NCBI GenBank assembly: GCA_903951825.1
Contig: CAJBDJ010000072.1
Location: forward strand, 1 to 64,000
Origin: an uncultured Pseudomonadota bacterium
Lineage (GTDB): Bacteria > Pseudomonadota > Gammaproteobacteria > Burkholderiales > Rhodocyclaceae
Length of the DNA: 64,000 bases
Direction of reading: 5' to 3'
Shown: positions 1 through 8,980 of the stretch, piece by piece
How the letters are laid out: every line of letters begins with the position of its first letter
How positions within the stretch are numbered: the first letter of the stretch is position 1
Notes under the pieces: model-generated
Seen by the model: only the letters and a program-made list of their open reading frames with translations
What the model was told of the DNA's origin: nothing
Databases searched by the model: none
Translations under genes and position numbers: made by a program

Positions 1-98
1 ATCTTCTTGAGCGTCGCTGATTCCTGAGCATGAACCGGCAAAACCGCCCCCGCACCAAGGGTCATCGCAATCGCTGCAGCAAAGGCAAACTTTTTCAT
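1..98 (-). CDS. Exported protein, N-terminal part only (signal peptide)
   Basis: Only the first 32 codons lie inside the window; the gene runs off the left edge. They read as a Sec signal peptide: Lys at 2 and 3, an Ala/Leu-rich core, and a likely signal peptidase I site after VHA at about residue 24, followed by QESATLKKI. An AGGAGA ribosome binding site lies 4 bases before the ATG. Small periplasmic c-type cytochromes often start this way, but no haem motif is in view, so the product cannot be named. It is divergent from the glycosyltransferase gene at 259, with about 160 bp of shared upstream DNA in which I see no clear promoter. Confidence 0.7.
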   Translation of the reverse strand, partial: MKKFAFAAAIAMTLGAGAVLPVHAQESATLKK

Positions 99-258
99 TG
101 TGTCTCCTGGAAAATGCAAGCCGCCAATCGGCTTTACGGGCAGTTTATACGCAAGGGGCGAGCCTGGAAACCTGATTTCAGGAACGACTTCGACGCGGGC
201 TCAACCCCCGGCTCCGACCTTTTCGACTAAAATGCGCCCTTTCTAGCCGGATTCACCG

Positions 259-1269
259 ATGAACACTACGATTGCGATCCCGCCCCACAGTCTTTCCATC
301 GTCGTTCCTTTCTACAACGAGGAAGAAAACGTCATTCCCTTGGTCAGGCGCGTGCACGAGGCGCTGGCGACTTATGAAAACCCGTGGGAACTGATACTGG
401 TTGATGATGGCAGCAGTGATGCGACGGTTGATCGGGCACTGCAATCGGCGACTGAATTCGGCCGGCATGTCCGCCTTGTCGAACTGACCCGCAACTTCAA
501 GCAAACCGCCGCCATGCAGGCGGGCATCGATGCGGCGCGCGGCGACGTGATTGTGACCATGGATGGCGACTTGCAAAACGATCCGGTGGACATCCCGCGC
601 ATGGTGGCGCGCTTGCTCAACGAAGACCTGGATCTGGTTGCCGGCTGGCGCCAGAATCGCCAGGACGGCTTGTTTCTGCGCAAAATCCCGTCCAAAATCG
701 CCAACCGCCTGATTGCCCGCATGACCGGTGTCAAATTGCGCGACTACGGCTGCAGCCTGAAAGCTTTTCGCGGCAGCGTCATCAAGAGCGTTCGCCTCTA
801 CGGCGAAATGCACCGCTTCATCCCGGCCTGGCTGGCGACGGTAACGACACCACGACGCATCGCCCAGGAGCCGACCACGCACCACGCCCGCACTGCCGGC
901 GTCTCCAAATACGGTATATCGCGCACCTTCCGCGTGATTCTTGATTTGATCGCCGTTTATTTCTTCATGCGTTTTCGCGCCCGACCCGGCCATTTTTTTG
1001 GCGGTATCGGCCTCGCGCTGACGGCCGTATCCGGGCTGATCATGGCCTGGCTGGGCTGGGTCAAATTTGGCCTCGGCGAAAACATTGGCGGCCGCCCCTT
1101 GCTGATTGTCGGGATTGGCGGTCTGATTGCCGGTCTCCATTTCATCACCACGGGCGTCTTGTCGGAGCTGATGGCACGCATCTATTTCGAATCCGGCAGC
1201 GTGCGCTCCTACTCGGCGCGCCACGAGAGGCCGCTGGGCGCTGACGAAGGCTGGCACAAATCAGCGTGA
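259..1269 (+). CDS. GT2 family polyprenyl-phosphate glycosyltransferase (ArnC/GtrB/DPMS-like)
   Basis: A 336-residue family 2 glycosyltransferase with a GT-A fold. Near the N-terminus are SIVVPFYNEEENV and LVDDGSSD, which bind the nucleotide; MDGDLQNDP is the metal-binding acidic motif. Two hydrophobic segments close the protein (about residues 245-270 and 280-305), as in GtrB and ArnC, which move a sugar from a nucleotide donor onto undecaprenyl phosphate at the inner membrane. The stop overlaps the GTG of the GT39 gene by 4 bases. Pairing with a GT39 transferase suggests it makes the lipid-linked donor for that enzyme. The sugar cannot be told from sequence. Confidence 0.88.
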   Translation: MNTTIAIPPHSLSIVVPFYNEEENVIPLVRRVHEALATYENPWELILVDDGSSDATVDRALQSATEFGRHVRLVELTRNFKQTAAMQAGIDAARGDVIVTMDGDLQNDPVDIPRMVARLLNEDLDLVAGWRQNRQDGLFLRKIPSKIANRLIARMTGVKLRDYGCSLKAFRGSVIKSVRLYGEMHRFIPAWLATVTTPRRIAQEPTTHHARTAGVSKYGISRTFRVILDLIAVYFFMRFRARPGHFFGGIGLALTAVSGLIMAWLGWVKFGLGENIGGRPLLIVGIGGLIAGLHFITTGVLSELMARIYFESGSVRSYSARHERPLGADEGWHKSA

Positions 1270-2738
1270 CGACGGCGGCCGGCGCCCGCAGCGACGAGAA
1301 ATACAGCGTCCGGTGGCTGATCGGCCTGGCCGCCATTTTGCTCATCTGGCGTTTTTGGGTCGTGCGCCAGCTCGGCATCACGCTCTACATTGACGAAGCG
1401 CAATACTGGACCTGGGCGCAGCAGCTCGACTGGGGCTATTTTTCAAAGCCGCCGGGGATTGCCGCACTGATCTGGCTGTCGACCGCCCTGTTCGGCGACG
1501 GCGTGCTCGGGGTCAAGGCCTTGGCGATGCTTTGCTATCCGCTCACTGCCGCCGTCTGCTGGGCGATTGCCGGGCGCCTGTATGACCAGCGAACAGCCTT
1601 TTGGTCGGCCGTTGCCGTACTGACCCTGCCCATTTTTTCCTGGCTCGGCCTGTTTGTCTCCACCGATGCCCTGCTCACCCTGTTCTGGACGCTCGCGCTC
1701 TGGGCTTACCTGCGCGCGCTGGCGAGCGACTCCTGGGGCGACTGGCTTCTGCTCGGCGCCCTCTGCGGCCTCGGCTTGCTCGCCAAATACACCATGGCCG
1801 CCTGGCTGGCTGCTGTATTTTTGCATCTTCTGGTCAGCCATCGCGCCCGCCTGGCTTCAGTCAAGCCCTGGCTGGCCGCCGGCTTCGCCTTGCTGATCCT
1901 GACGCCGAATATTGAGTGGAACATCACGCACCACTTTCCGACGCTCAAACACACCGCCGACATCACCTTGAACAAAAAAGCCGGCGGCGGGATATCGGCT
2001 GTCGGCACCTTCTGGGCGGCGCAGTGGATATCTTTCGGGCCGATTTTCGGCAGCGTCTTTGTGCTTGTTCTGGCCGCCGCGCGGCAAAGCTGGCGCGATC
2101 AACAAACCCGCCTCCTGCTCTGGTTTGCCCTGCCGCTCTGGGCAATCGTCACGGTGCAAGCGATGAGCAGCAGCGCCAACGCCAACTGGGCGGCGCCGGC
2201 GTTTGCCCCGGCCTGCATCGTTGTCGTTGCCTGGTTGCTGCAACGGGAGAAAATGCGCTGGCTGATGCTCGCACTAGTCAGCAATTTGCTCCTGGTGGGC
2301 GTTGTTTATCACTGGCCTCAAATTCTGGCGACGGCCAAGGTCGACAATCCGGCCCAAAAAGACCCCTTTACCCGCGCCCGTGGCTGGGATGAAATCAGCC
2401 GTCAGTTGCAGCCCATCCTCGTCGCCCACCCGCAGGCGGTGCTCATTGCCGACAACCGCACCTTGCTCGCCCATATGCTTTACGAACTTCGCGACCGTAA
2501 ACCGGCAGCGGCCAGCTGGAATCCCGGCGGGATTGCCAGCGACCACTACAAGCTGAGTACGGATCTCCGCCCGTATGTCGGCAAGGATGCAATTCTCATC
2601 ACCCAGACCCCACCCGGCGATGAGTTTGCCCATCGCTTCACCTCACTGACCAAACTGGCTACCCTGGCGGCGGCGCTCGACGCCGAAACCAGCAGCACCA
2701 TGGATGTCTACCTGCTCCATGAGTTCAAGGGCTACTGA
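1266..2738 (+). CDS. GT39 family membrane glycosyltransferase (ArnT/PMT-like)
   Basis: A 490-residue polytopic membrane protein with roughly a dozen hydrophobic segments. The first periplasmic loop carries the GT39 acidic motif DEAQYWTWA followed by the segment ending YFSKPPG, as in ArnT-type enzymes that transfer a sugar from undecaprenyl phosphate to lipid A or another envelope acceptor. The start is a GTG in a GTGA overlap with the upstream GT2 gene, which implies coupled translation. The C-terminal part after about residue 360 is a soluble periplasmic domain. The acceptor (lipid A, LPS core or protein) is not decided by the sequence. Confidence 0.85.
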   Translation: MTTAAGARSDEKYSVRWLIGLAAILLIWRFWVVRQLGITLYIDEAQYWTWAQQLDWGYFSKPPGIAALIWLSTALFGDGVLGVKALAMLCYPLTAAVCWAIAGRLYDQRTAFWSAVAVLTLPIFSWLGLFVSTDALLTLFWTLALWAYLRALASDSWGDWLLLGALCGLGLLAKYTMAAWLAAVFLHLLVSHRARLASVKPWLAAGFALLILTPNIEWNITHHFPTLKHTADITLNKKAGGGISAVGTFWAAQWISFGPIFGSVFVLVLAAARQSWRDQQTRLLLWFALPLWAIVTVQAMSSSANANWAAPAFAPACIVVVAWLLQREKMRWLMLALVSNLLLVGVVYHWPQILATAKVDNPAQKDPFTRARGWDEISRQLQPILVAHPQAVLIADNRTLLAHMLYELRDRKPAAASWNPGGIASDHYKLSTDLRPYVGKDAILITQTPPGDEFAHRFTSLTKLATLAAALDAETSSTMDVYLLHEFKGY

Positions 2739-3396
2739 GCTACGTTTGGCGCTGACTGTCTGCCTTGCGCTGGCGGTGCTTTTCATCGCCATGCCGCAAA
2801 TCGATCTCATCGTCGCCGGCTGGTTTTATCGTGGCAACGGGCAATGGGTCATGAATCGCCAGGACATCTGGCTGGCGATTCCCTACCGGGGCTTGCCCTG
2901 GCTCGGACAGGGACTACTGATCGCCCTGGCGGGTTTGTGGTTGCTCGGCTTCTCGCGCCACTTCCCGCGCTTGAAGGCAAAACGGGCGAGCCTCGGATTT
3001 TTGCTGTGCGGCGCACTGGCCGGCCCGGTGTTGCTGGTCGACGCGACGCTGAAAGAGCATTCCGGGCGAACCCGGCCGGTCAACATCGAGCAATTTGGCG
3101 GTAGCAAGCAATTCTCCACCGCCTTTATTCCAGCCGACCAATGCGAGCAAAACTGTTCGTTTGTCAGCGGTCATGTCGCGACGGCCGCCTACCTCATGGC
3201 TTTCGGCTGGCTGGGCGCGCCCGCCTTGCGGCGGCGCTGGCTGCTTGCCAGCCTTGCCAGCGCCGCTGTGTTTGCCGTGGTGCGCATGGTGCCGGGCGGA
3301 CATTTCCTCTCCGACACCATTTTTGCCTGGTTTGCCACTTACTTCAGCCTCTGGCTGACCGAATACATCTTCCGGCGACTGAAATGGCTGCCTTAG
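2719..3396 (+). CDS. PAP2 superfamily membrane phosphatase
   Basis: About 225 residues with several membrane helices and the three PAP2 motifs in order: K-x6-RP within TLKEHSGRTRP, a SGH motif as SFVSGH, and R-x5-H-x3-D as RMVPGGHFLSD. This family removes phosphate from lipid phosphates such as undecaprenyl pyrophosphate or lipid A (LpxE/LpxF-like). The gene overlaps the end of the GT39 gene by 20 bases if ATG 2719 is used; ATG 2704 is an in-frame alternative and neither has a strong ribosome binding site. A Cys pair (CEQNC) sits just before the SGH motif and may form a periplasmic disulfide. Third gene of the GT2-GT39-PAP2 cassette. Confidence 0.85.
   Translation: MSSRATELRLALTVCLALAVLFIAMPQIDLIVAGWFYRGNGQWVMNRQDIWLAIPYRGLPWLGQGLLIALAGLWLLGFSRHFPRLKAKRASLGFLLCGALAGPVLLVDATLKEHSGRTRPVNIEQFGGSKQFSTAFIPADQCEQNCSFVSGHVATAAYLMAFGWLGAPALRRRWLLASLASAAVFAVVRMVPGGHFLSDTIFAWFATYFSLWLTEYIFRRLKWLP
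2729..2754 (+). repeat. 26-bp repeat, copy A (pap2 start)
   Basis: This stretch at the start of the PAP2 gene recurs at 8955-8980 in the same orientation with 24 of 26 bases identical, including an unbroken 17-base run (gggctactgagctacgt). In the pap2 frame it encodes ATELRLAL, and both differences in the other copy are synonymous Leu codons. The two copies bracket most of pap2 and the whole Ig-repeat gene. Confidence 0.6.
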
Positions 3397-3550
3397 CTGT
3401 TGAGCACGACTCAGAAATAGGCCGCGCCTCTCAATCTGCGTCCAAAGCTTTCCAGTTGCTCAGGCTAAGTTAACGGATTTTTTCCGCTGTTTGAAACGTT
3501 AGGAATCCGGAGTTCGACAGTTGTCGGATGGTTGTACAAGGTTGTTGGTC

Positions 3551-6500
3551 TCATGGATTGGTCAGCATCATCTGCGCATGGATGTTGCTGAAGACGTCGG
3601 TCATCTGATAGTAAGTTTTTTCATTAAATAAAGTGGCTGCCGCTTGCGCGTCATCTTGCCCAGCCATCGCCTGCACCATGGCATGAAGATCGGTCGTCCA
3701 TTGCGTTTGCGAGAGGAGCGAAGGGCTCACAGTTAACTTGACGTTATCAATTCCAAGATAGTCAATATTAGTAGCAACACCGATCGCCAACACATCCACA
3801 GAGTTTAATGAGGTGTCTTGCAGGTTGTACTGCAACACATCACCGGCCTTGAGCGGCGCATTGCCTTTGGCGACGCCGGCGCTGTTCTGGAGCGCCAGGC
3901 TCAGCGTCGGGGCGCTGAAATCGAACCCGTTTGTCGGGTCGGTGACGTTGGTAAAGGTGGGAATCGTCGCCACATTGCCGGCCAGATCCTGGAGGCTGCT
4001 ACCCAGTGCTGTCTTGAGAGCTGCCTCGTCAATGGTGATGGCGCCGCTGTCGCCGGCAACCACCGTGTAGGTCAGTACCAGATTGTTGCCGCTCTGGCTC
4101 CAGACAGCGCTCTTGCCCGTGCCACCAAACTTGATCACGGTCGCATTGGAGCTATTGACCACCGGTAGACCGACCAGGCCGCTCGCCGCTTCGTTCAAAT
4201 TGATTGTCAGTGCGATCTGGTCGCCGGCCTTGAGCGGCGCACTGCCCTTGGCAACTCCGGCGCTGTTCTTGAGCGCCAGGTTCAGCGTTGCATTCAGTGA
4301 CGGGAGGGAGGTATCCAGGGTATAGGTTTGCGTCTTGACTACCCCGTTGTTACCTGCCGCGTCGACTACCTTCACCTGCATTTGACGGCCTGCGCCGCTC
4401 AACAGCGTCTGGCCGGCCAGACTCCAGTTGGTACCGCTGACCGTCGCCTGAGTCCATGTACTGCCATTGTTCAGTGAAACCTGAACCGCCTCCCCGCTCG
4501 CCAAGCCGGACGAGAGCGTCCCGCTGATCGTCTGGGCGGCGGTCTGGGTGATGAAGTCGCCGGTCGTCCGGCTATCCGTACTCAGGCTAAGCGTGCTGAT
4601 GGTCGTCGTCGGGGCGATGAAATCGAACACGTTCGTCGGGTCGGTGACGTTGGCAAAGGTGGGAATCGTCGCCACATTGCCGGCCCGATCCTGAATGCTG
4701 CTGCCCAACACCGTCTTGAGCGCGGTCTCGTCAATCGTGATGGCGCCGCTGTCGCCGGCAACCACCGTGTAGGTCAGTACCAGATTGTTGCCGCTCTGGC
4801 TCCAGACGGCGCTCTTGCCCGTACTGCCAAACTTGATCACCGTTGCATTGGTACTACCGGCCGTCGGCAAGCCGACCAGGCCGCTCGCCGCTTCGTTCAG
4901 GTTGATCGTCAGGATGATTTTGTCGCCGGCCTTGAGCGGCGCATTGCCCTTGGCGACGCCGGCGCTGTTCTTGAGCGCAAGGGTCAGCGTCGGACTCAGC
5001 GTCGGGGCGATGAAATCGAACCCGTTCGTCGGGTCGGTGACGTTGGTAAAGGTGGGAATCGTCGCCCCATTGCCGGCCCGATCCTGAATGCTGCTGCCCA
5101 GCGCCGTCTTGAGCGCAGTCTCGTCAATCGTGATGACGCCGCTGTCGCCAGCGACCACCGTATAGGTCAGCACCAGGTTGTTGACGCTCTGGCTCCAGAG
5201 GGCGCTCTTGCCCGTGCTGCCGAACTTGATCGCCGTTGCATTGGTGCTACCAGCCGCCGGCAAGCCGACCAGGCCGCCCGCCGCTTCGTTCAGGTTGATC
5301 GTCAGGATGATCTTGTCGCCCGCCTTGAGCGGCGCATTGCCCTTGGCGACGCCGGCGCTGGTCTGGAGCGTCAGGGTCAGGGTCGGACTCAGCGATGGGG
5401 CGCTGAAATCGAACCCGTTCGTCGGGTCGGTGACGTTGGTAAAGGTGGGAATCGTCGCCAGATTGCCGACTAGATCCTGAAGGCTGACACCCAGTGCCGT
5501 CTTGAGCGCTGTCTCGTCAATGGCGATGGCGCCGCTGTCGCCGCTTACCACCGTATAGGTCAGCACTAGGCTGTTGCCGCTCTGGCTCCACACGGCGCGC
5601 TTGCCCATACTGCCAAACTTGATCACGGTCGCATTGATGGTACCAGCCGCCGGCAGTCCGACCAGGCCTCTCGCCGCTTCGTTCAAATTGATCGTCAGTA
5701 CGATCTTATCGCCAGCCTTGAGCGGCGCACTGCCCTTGGCGGCGCCGGCGCTGTTTTTGAGCGCAAGGGTCAGCGTCGGACTCAGCGTCGGGGCGATGAA
5801 ATCGAACCCGTTTGTCGGGTCGGTGACGTTGGTAAAGGTGGGAATCGTCGCCAGATTGCCGGCCTGATCCTGGATGCTGCTGCCCAGCGCCGTCTTGAGC
5901 GCTGCCTCGTCAAGGGTGATGGCGCCGCTGTCGCCACTTACCACCGTATAGGTCAGCACTAGGCTGTTGCCGCTCTGGCTCCACACGGCGCTCTTGCCCG
6001 TACTGCCAAACTTGATCACCGTTGCATTGGCACTACCGGCCGCCGGCAAGCCGACCAGGCCGCTCGCCGCTTCGTTCAGGTTGATCGTCAGGATGATCTT
6101 GTCGCCCGCCTTGAGCGGCGCATTGCCCTTGGCGACGCCGGCGCTGGTCTGGAGCGTCAGGGTCAGCGTCGCATTCAGCGTCGGGGCGAAGGAGTCCAGG
6201 GTGTAGGCTTGCTTCCTGACTGACCCGTCGTTATTTGCTGTGTCGACCACCTTCACCCACAGCTCACGGTTTGCGCCGCTCAACAGCGTCTGGCCGGCTA
6301 GGCTCCAGTTGGCACTACTGACCATTGCTTGAGTCCAGCTGATGCCGTTGTCCAGGGAAAGCATAACCCTCTCTCCGCTCGCCAAGCCGGCCGAGAGCGT
6401 CCCGCTGATCGTCTGTGCCCCGGCGTTGGTAATGAAATCAGCGCTCGTACCGCTGTCTGTACTCAGGCTCACCCCGCTGATGATCGTCTCCGGGGCGGTG

Positions 6501-8725
6501 GTGTCGACGGTGAACCAGGAATTTAGTTGATCCGATTGAACTCCACCGAGTTCGCAAATTACGCCGATTTTGATCAAACCTTGGGGCAACTGAGGAACTG
6601 GCTGGCTCTTTCCATAAGGAATTGCCGTTTGCAGGTCGATACTCCAATTACCGTTAGGGTCGACTGCCGCAGAATAAATGACAAAAGGATCAATCCATAC
6701 ATTATCGGGATCGACGCTCACCCACACGGCACTTCCGAGGGGAGCACTACCCGTAATAGTTGGCAGGGGGTAGTTTGTGACGCCGTCACCCACTTGCCCA
6801 CTGTCAGTAGAACTTGAGAGGGAGCCGATTGTGAGATTGGTGAAGACACTGACAACGCGCGTCGCCTGTGCGCTGTTGCCGGCGCCATCCGTCGCCGTGG
6901 CCGTGATCGTCTCGTTTCCCTGACCCATCGCTGTGATGTCCGCCGGCGTTAGCGTGTAGCTCCAGCTGCTGCCACTGACCAACGCCGTCCGTGTGTTTCC
7001 ACCCAGACTCAGGCTCATACTCGCCGTGTCGACAGCGCAGGTACCGCTGATCACTGCATTTTGTTCGCTGGCGTTGATGACGTCATTGCCGGCAATGACG
7101 TCGATCGCCAGTGTCGGGGCGAGGGTGTCGACCCTAAAACTCGAATTGTTTTCTGCGCCACTATGGGTTAAGACTGCGAGGGCATTGCCCCGAAGGTCAC
7201 TAATCCGACTCGAATTTAGATCCAGTGAGGTTGCGGCGGGGATACTGATACCGTCGCTATCGTTCAGGCTCGAGCCTGAGGGGATGGTGTATCGAAACAG
7301 CAGGTTGCTTGAGTCACTACCGCTCACATAGTCAGCCCAGACCGGGGTGTCACCGATCATCAGTTGGAGCCGCGGTGTGCCGGCTGTCACCACAACATCC
7401 TCACTGAAACTCACCGTTGCGGTTACCGAGTCACCACCGTTAAGAACTCCGTTCTGAGCCCCTGTTTCTGCGGAGAGAAATACGCTCGAGATTGTCGGCG
7501 CAATGGCATCCACCCGAATGTTGTTAACGGTGGTTCTACTCACATTACCTGCCTTGTCAGTGCTGGTGATCGTGGCGTTGACATTACCGCTCCCGGGCAG
7601 ATAACCGCTCGGCAAATTAGCAGTCCAATTACCCGCGGAATCTACCGTGGCCGCGAAAGTCGGGCCACTAATATTAATCTGCACGTTGGCACCAATCTCG
7701 GTGGTACCCGAGAGGAGGGTACTGGGCGTAATCCATTCCTCCGGGAAAAGATTCACTGTCTGATTGGGGACTGTGGAGTCCACAGTGAAGGTGCCGTAAA
7801 CTATTGTGCCTTCAGTATATAAATTACGCCCGCGACCCGATTGGACGATCCATGCATTCTGAGCAGTGACGGTAAAACCACCTTCGCTGATTCCATCACT
7901 AGGCAGTCGATATGATCCGAAATAAATCGACTCATTGTTCTGGTTTAAGTCGATACTCCAAGTTCGATTAGCGTTGATATTGGGAGTGAAAACAAGCATT
8001 GTTCCATTGCTCATGGTTAAATTTACTCTAGCCATGGATCTAGAACCTGCAAGAACACCTCGGATCACCGGCTTCCTGTTGTACGTTATACCGTCAGCGT
8101 TAGACACACCCGTGTCAGAGCCGGGATCAAGGTAAATCGGATCCCCCACAGCCTGTATGGTGACAGGCGCACCCGCAGGTAAAGCCGCTGGGTTCACCAT
8201 CATCAGCGCGCTCTGAAAAACGGCGCGGGTATCGATCACCGCTCCCACTGTAGCGCTGGCTCCAGCAACACTCGCCTGCGGGGTCAAAGTCGCCGCCGCG
8301 CTCAACACAAGATCCCGATTGGCAGCCGCCGCGCCATTCGGTATGAGCACCTGTGGCTGGGCAAGATTCGCGCTGCTCAAGTCCGCCGGCGCCAATGCCC
8401 CCAGGGCAGCGTGACTGAGTTGCGCACGCTGCTCCACCGTCAGTGCCTGAAGTACGGTTTTCCGGGAACCGTCGATCAACGGGAAATCGAGTTGGGTTTT
8501 GTTCAACCCAGCAACCACTGCCCCTGATAAACAGGCAACCTGATTGGCCGCCAAAAGCTGCAGGACGCTGAACCACTCCTTTTTCACCTTGAGATTCCCC
8601 GCCAGCTGCGCTGCGGTGAACCCTGCCCCATCCAGCGAGCGCAATTCAGTGAGCGTCAAAGTCGCTACTTCAGCCGCGGTCAGCGCCGCTATTTGAAGCA
8701 GTGTCGGGTTAATTGGGAGTGCCAT
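3551..8725 (-). CDS. Giant Ig-like repeat surface/secreted protein (adhesin-like)
   Basis: A 1724-residue repeat protein. Start chosen at the ATG giving MALPINPTLL, preceded by AAAGGAAA; an upstream in-frame TTG would add 51 residues but has no such site. Residues 1-190 are Leu/Ala-rich with repeated LT-x-x-E/Q patterns and contain no Sec signal peptide. Then come several bacterial Ig-like modules ending in VDT-x-AP linkers, a short Ig module (SLSTDSGT...TISGTL...LSGA), four nearly identical 131-residue modules, the short Ig module again, a fifth 131-residue module, a partial sixth, and a roughly 90-residue C-terminus that is not RTX-like. The architecture resembles Bap/BapA-like or type I secreted adhesins, but there is no secretion system beside it. 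Function is inferred; the family is not named with certainty. Confidence 0.75.
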   Translation of the reverse strand: MALPINPTLLQIAALTAAEVATLTLTELRSLDGAGFTAAQLAGNLKVKKEWFSVLQLLAANQVACLSGAVVAGLNKTQLDFPLIDGSRKTVLQALTVEQRAQLSHAALGALAPADLSSANLAQPQVLIPNGAAAANRDLVLSAAATLTPQASVAGASATVGAVIDTRAVFQSALMMVNPAALPAGAPVTIQAVGDPIYLDPGSDTGVSNADGITYNRKPVIRGVLAGSRSMARVNLTMSNGTMLVFTPNINANRTWSIDLNQNNESIYFGSYRLPSDGISEGGFTVTAQNAWIVQSGRGRNLYTEGTIVYGTFTVDSTVPNQTVNLFPEEWITPSTLLSGTTEIGANVQINISGPTFAATVDSAGNWTANLPSGYLPGSGNVNATITSTDKAGNVSRTTVNNIRVDAIAPTISSVFLSAETGAQNGVLNGGDSVTATVSFSEDVVVTAGTPRLQLMIGDTPVWADYVSGSDSSNLLFRYTIPSGSSLNDSDGISIPAATSLDLNSSRISDLRGNALAVLTHSGAENNSSFRVDTLAPTLAIDVIAGNDVINASEQNAVISGTCAVDTASMSLSLGGNTRTALVSGSSWSYTLTPADITAMGQGNETITATATDGAGNSAQATRVVSVFTNLTIGSLSSSTDSGQVGDGVTNYPLPTITGSAPLGSAVWVSVDPDNVWIDPFVIYSAAVDPNGNWSIDLQTAIPYGKSQPVPQLPQGLIKIGVICELGGVQSDQLNSWFTVDTTAPETIISGVSLSTDSGTSADFITNAGAQTISGTLSAGLASGERVMLSLDNGISWTQAMVSSANWSLAGQTLLSGANRELWVKVVDTANNDGSVRKQAYTLDSFAPTLNATLTLTLQTSAGVAKGNAPLKAGDKIILTINLNEAASGLVGLPAAGSANATVIKFGSTGKSAVWSQSGNSLVLTYTVVSGDSGAITLDEAALKTALGSSIQDQAGNLATIPTFTNVTDPTNGFDFIAPTLSPTLTLALKNSAGAAKGSAPLKAGDKIVLTINLNEAARGLVGLPAAGTINATVIKFGSMGKRAVWSQSGNSLVLTYTVVSGDSGAIAIDETALKTALGVSLQDLVGNLATIPTFTNVTDPTNGFDFSAPSLSPTLTLTLQTSAGVAKGNAPLKAGDKIILTINLNEAAGGLVGLPAAGSTNATAIKFGSTGKSALWSQSVNNLVLTYTVVAGDSGVITIDETALKTALGSSIQDRAGNGATIPTFTNVTDPTNGFDFIAPTLSPTLTLALKNSAGVAKGNAPLKAGDKIILTINLNEAASGLVGLPTAGSTNATVIKFGSTGKSAVWSQSGNNLVLTYTVVAGDSGAITIDETALKTVLGSSIQDRAGNVATIPTFANVTDPTNVFDFIAPTTTISTLSLSTDSRTTGDFITQTAAQTISGTLSSGLASGEAVQVSLNNGSTWTQATVSGTNWSLAGQTLLSGAGRQMQVKVVDAAGNNGVVKTQTYTLDTSLPSLNATLNLALKNSAGVAKGSAPLKAGDQIALTINLNEAASGLVGLPVVNSSNATVIKFGGTGKSAVWSQSGNNLVLTYTVVAGDSGAITIDEAALKTALGSSLQDLAGNVATIPTFTNVTDPTNGFDFSAPTLSLALQNSAGVAKGNAPLKAGDVLQYNLQDTSLNSVDVLAIGVATNIDYLGIDNVKLTVSPSLLSQTQWTTDLHAMVQAMAGQDDAQAAATLFNEKTYYQMTDVFSNIHAQMMLTNP
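4305..4616 (-). repeat. Short Ig-like module, copy 2 (copy 1 at about 6189-6510)
   Basis: This module of about 104 codons (core SLSTDS, DFIT, TISGTLS, LASGE, NWSLAGQTLLSGA, VKVVD) is repeated at about 6189-6510 in the same frame, so the four tandem 131-codon units are flanked by two copies of the short module. The arrangement suggests that a block (short module plus 131-codon unit) was duplicated and then the long unit amplified. Confidence 0.7.
4617..6188 (-). repeat. Four tandem 393-bp in-frame repeats
   Basis: The landmark gtaaaggtgg (gcaaaggtgg in one unit) recurs at 4653, 5046, 5439 and 5832, exactly 393 bases (131 codons) apart. Each unit encodes a module starting near TLTLALKNSAG, through APLKAGDKI, LTINLNEAA and LTYTVV, to TNVTDPTN. 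A fifth copy occupies about 3912-4304 and a partial sixth about 3830-3911. Unit boundaries are approximate. Such long, in-register identity allows copy number change by recombination without breaking the frame. Confidence 0.9.
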
Positions 8726-8838
8726 ATCAATTTCCTTTATGGTTTGCCGGCGGCGGGCGGGGCGAAGGGGGGCGAAAGTGACGTTGGGAGGGAGAATCTT
8801 GACAGCATAGCTTTGGATACACCCCCCGGAGGTTCGTG

Positions 8839-8868
8839 ATCCTATTCGCCCCAAAAAACTCTTGTCAA
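8839..8868 (-). promoter_or_regulatory. Probable sigma-70 promoter of the Ig-repeat gene
   Basis: On the minus strand there is a perfect -35 TTGACA (8863-8868), an 18-base spacer and -10 TAGGAT (8839-8844), giving a leader of roughly 105 bases before the ATG at 8725. A second TTGACA lies 10 bases upstream (8873-8878). Hexamer match and position only. Confidence 0.5.
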
Positions 8869-8954
8869 GTAATGTCAAAAAAATATTTTATGCCGGACTC
8901 GCCCCCGACGCCCCGCCGCCGTGGCTTACGGCGACTGGGTTTTTTGGTTTTTTG

Positions 8955-8980
8955 GGGCTACTGAGCTACGTCTGGCGTTG
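8955..8980 (+). repeat. 26-bp repeat, copy B (near-copy of the pap2 start)
   Basis: It matches 2729-2754 at 24 of 26 positions in direct orientation. It sits exactly where recognisable glutamine amidotransferase sequence begins (about 8979), so it marks the likely breakpoint. Both mismatches are silent in the pap2 reading frame, which is not the frame of the amidotransferase remnant. Confidence 0.6.

Noticed and set aside
253-1257. Long open frame antisense to the GT2 gene
   Set aside because: It is the mirror of a well-supported gene with strong motifs; it has no family features of its own.
3397-3550. Terminator or small gene between pap2 and the Ig-repeat gene
   Set aside because: Only a weak CGGA/TCCG hairpin near 3474-3486 was seen; no convincing structure or gene in these 154 bases.
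4617-6188. CRISPR-like array
   Set aside because: Units are 393 bases, in one reading frame, without spacers; these are protein repeats.
8726-8878. Upstream extension of the Ig-repeat protein by 51 residues (TTG start)
   Set aside because: It starts at a TTG, is Arg/Pro-rich, and contains the predicted transcription start; the ATG at 8725 has a ribosome binding site.
8862-8978. N-terminal part of an intact small gene running to 9290
   Set aside because: The first 39 codons are not family-like, have no good start and overlap the promoter of the Ig-repeat gene; only the part from about 8979 matches the amidotransferase family.
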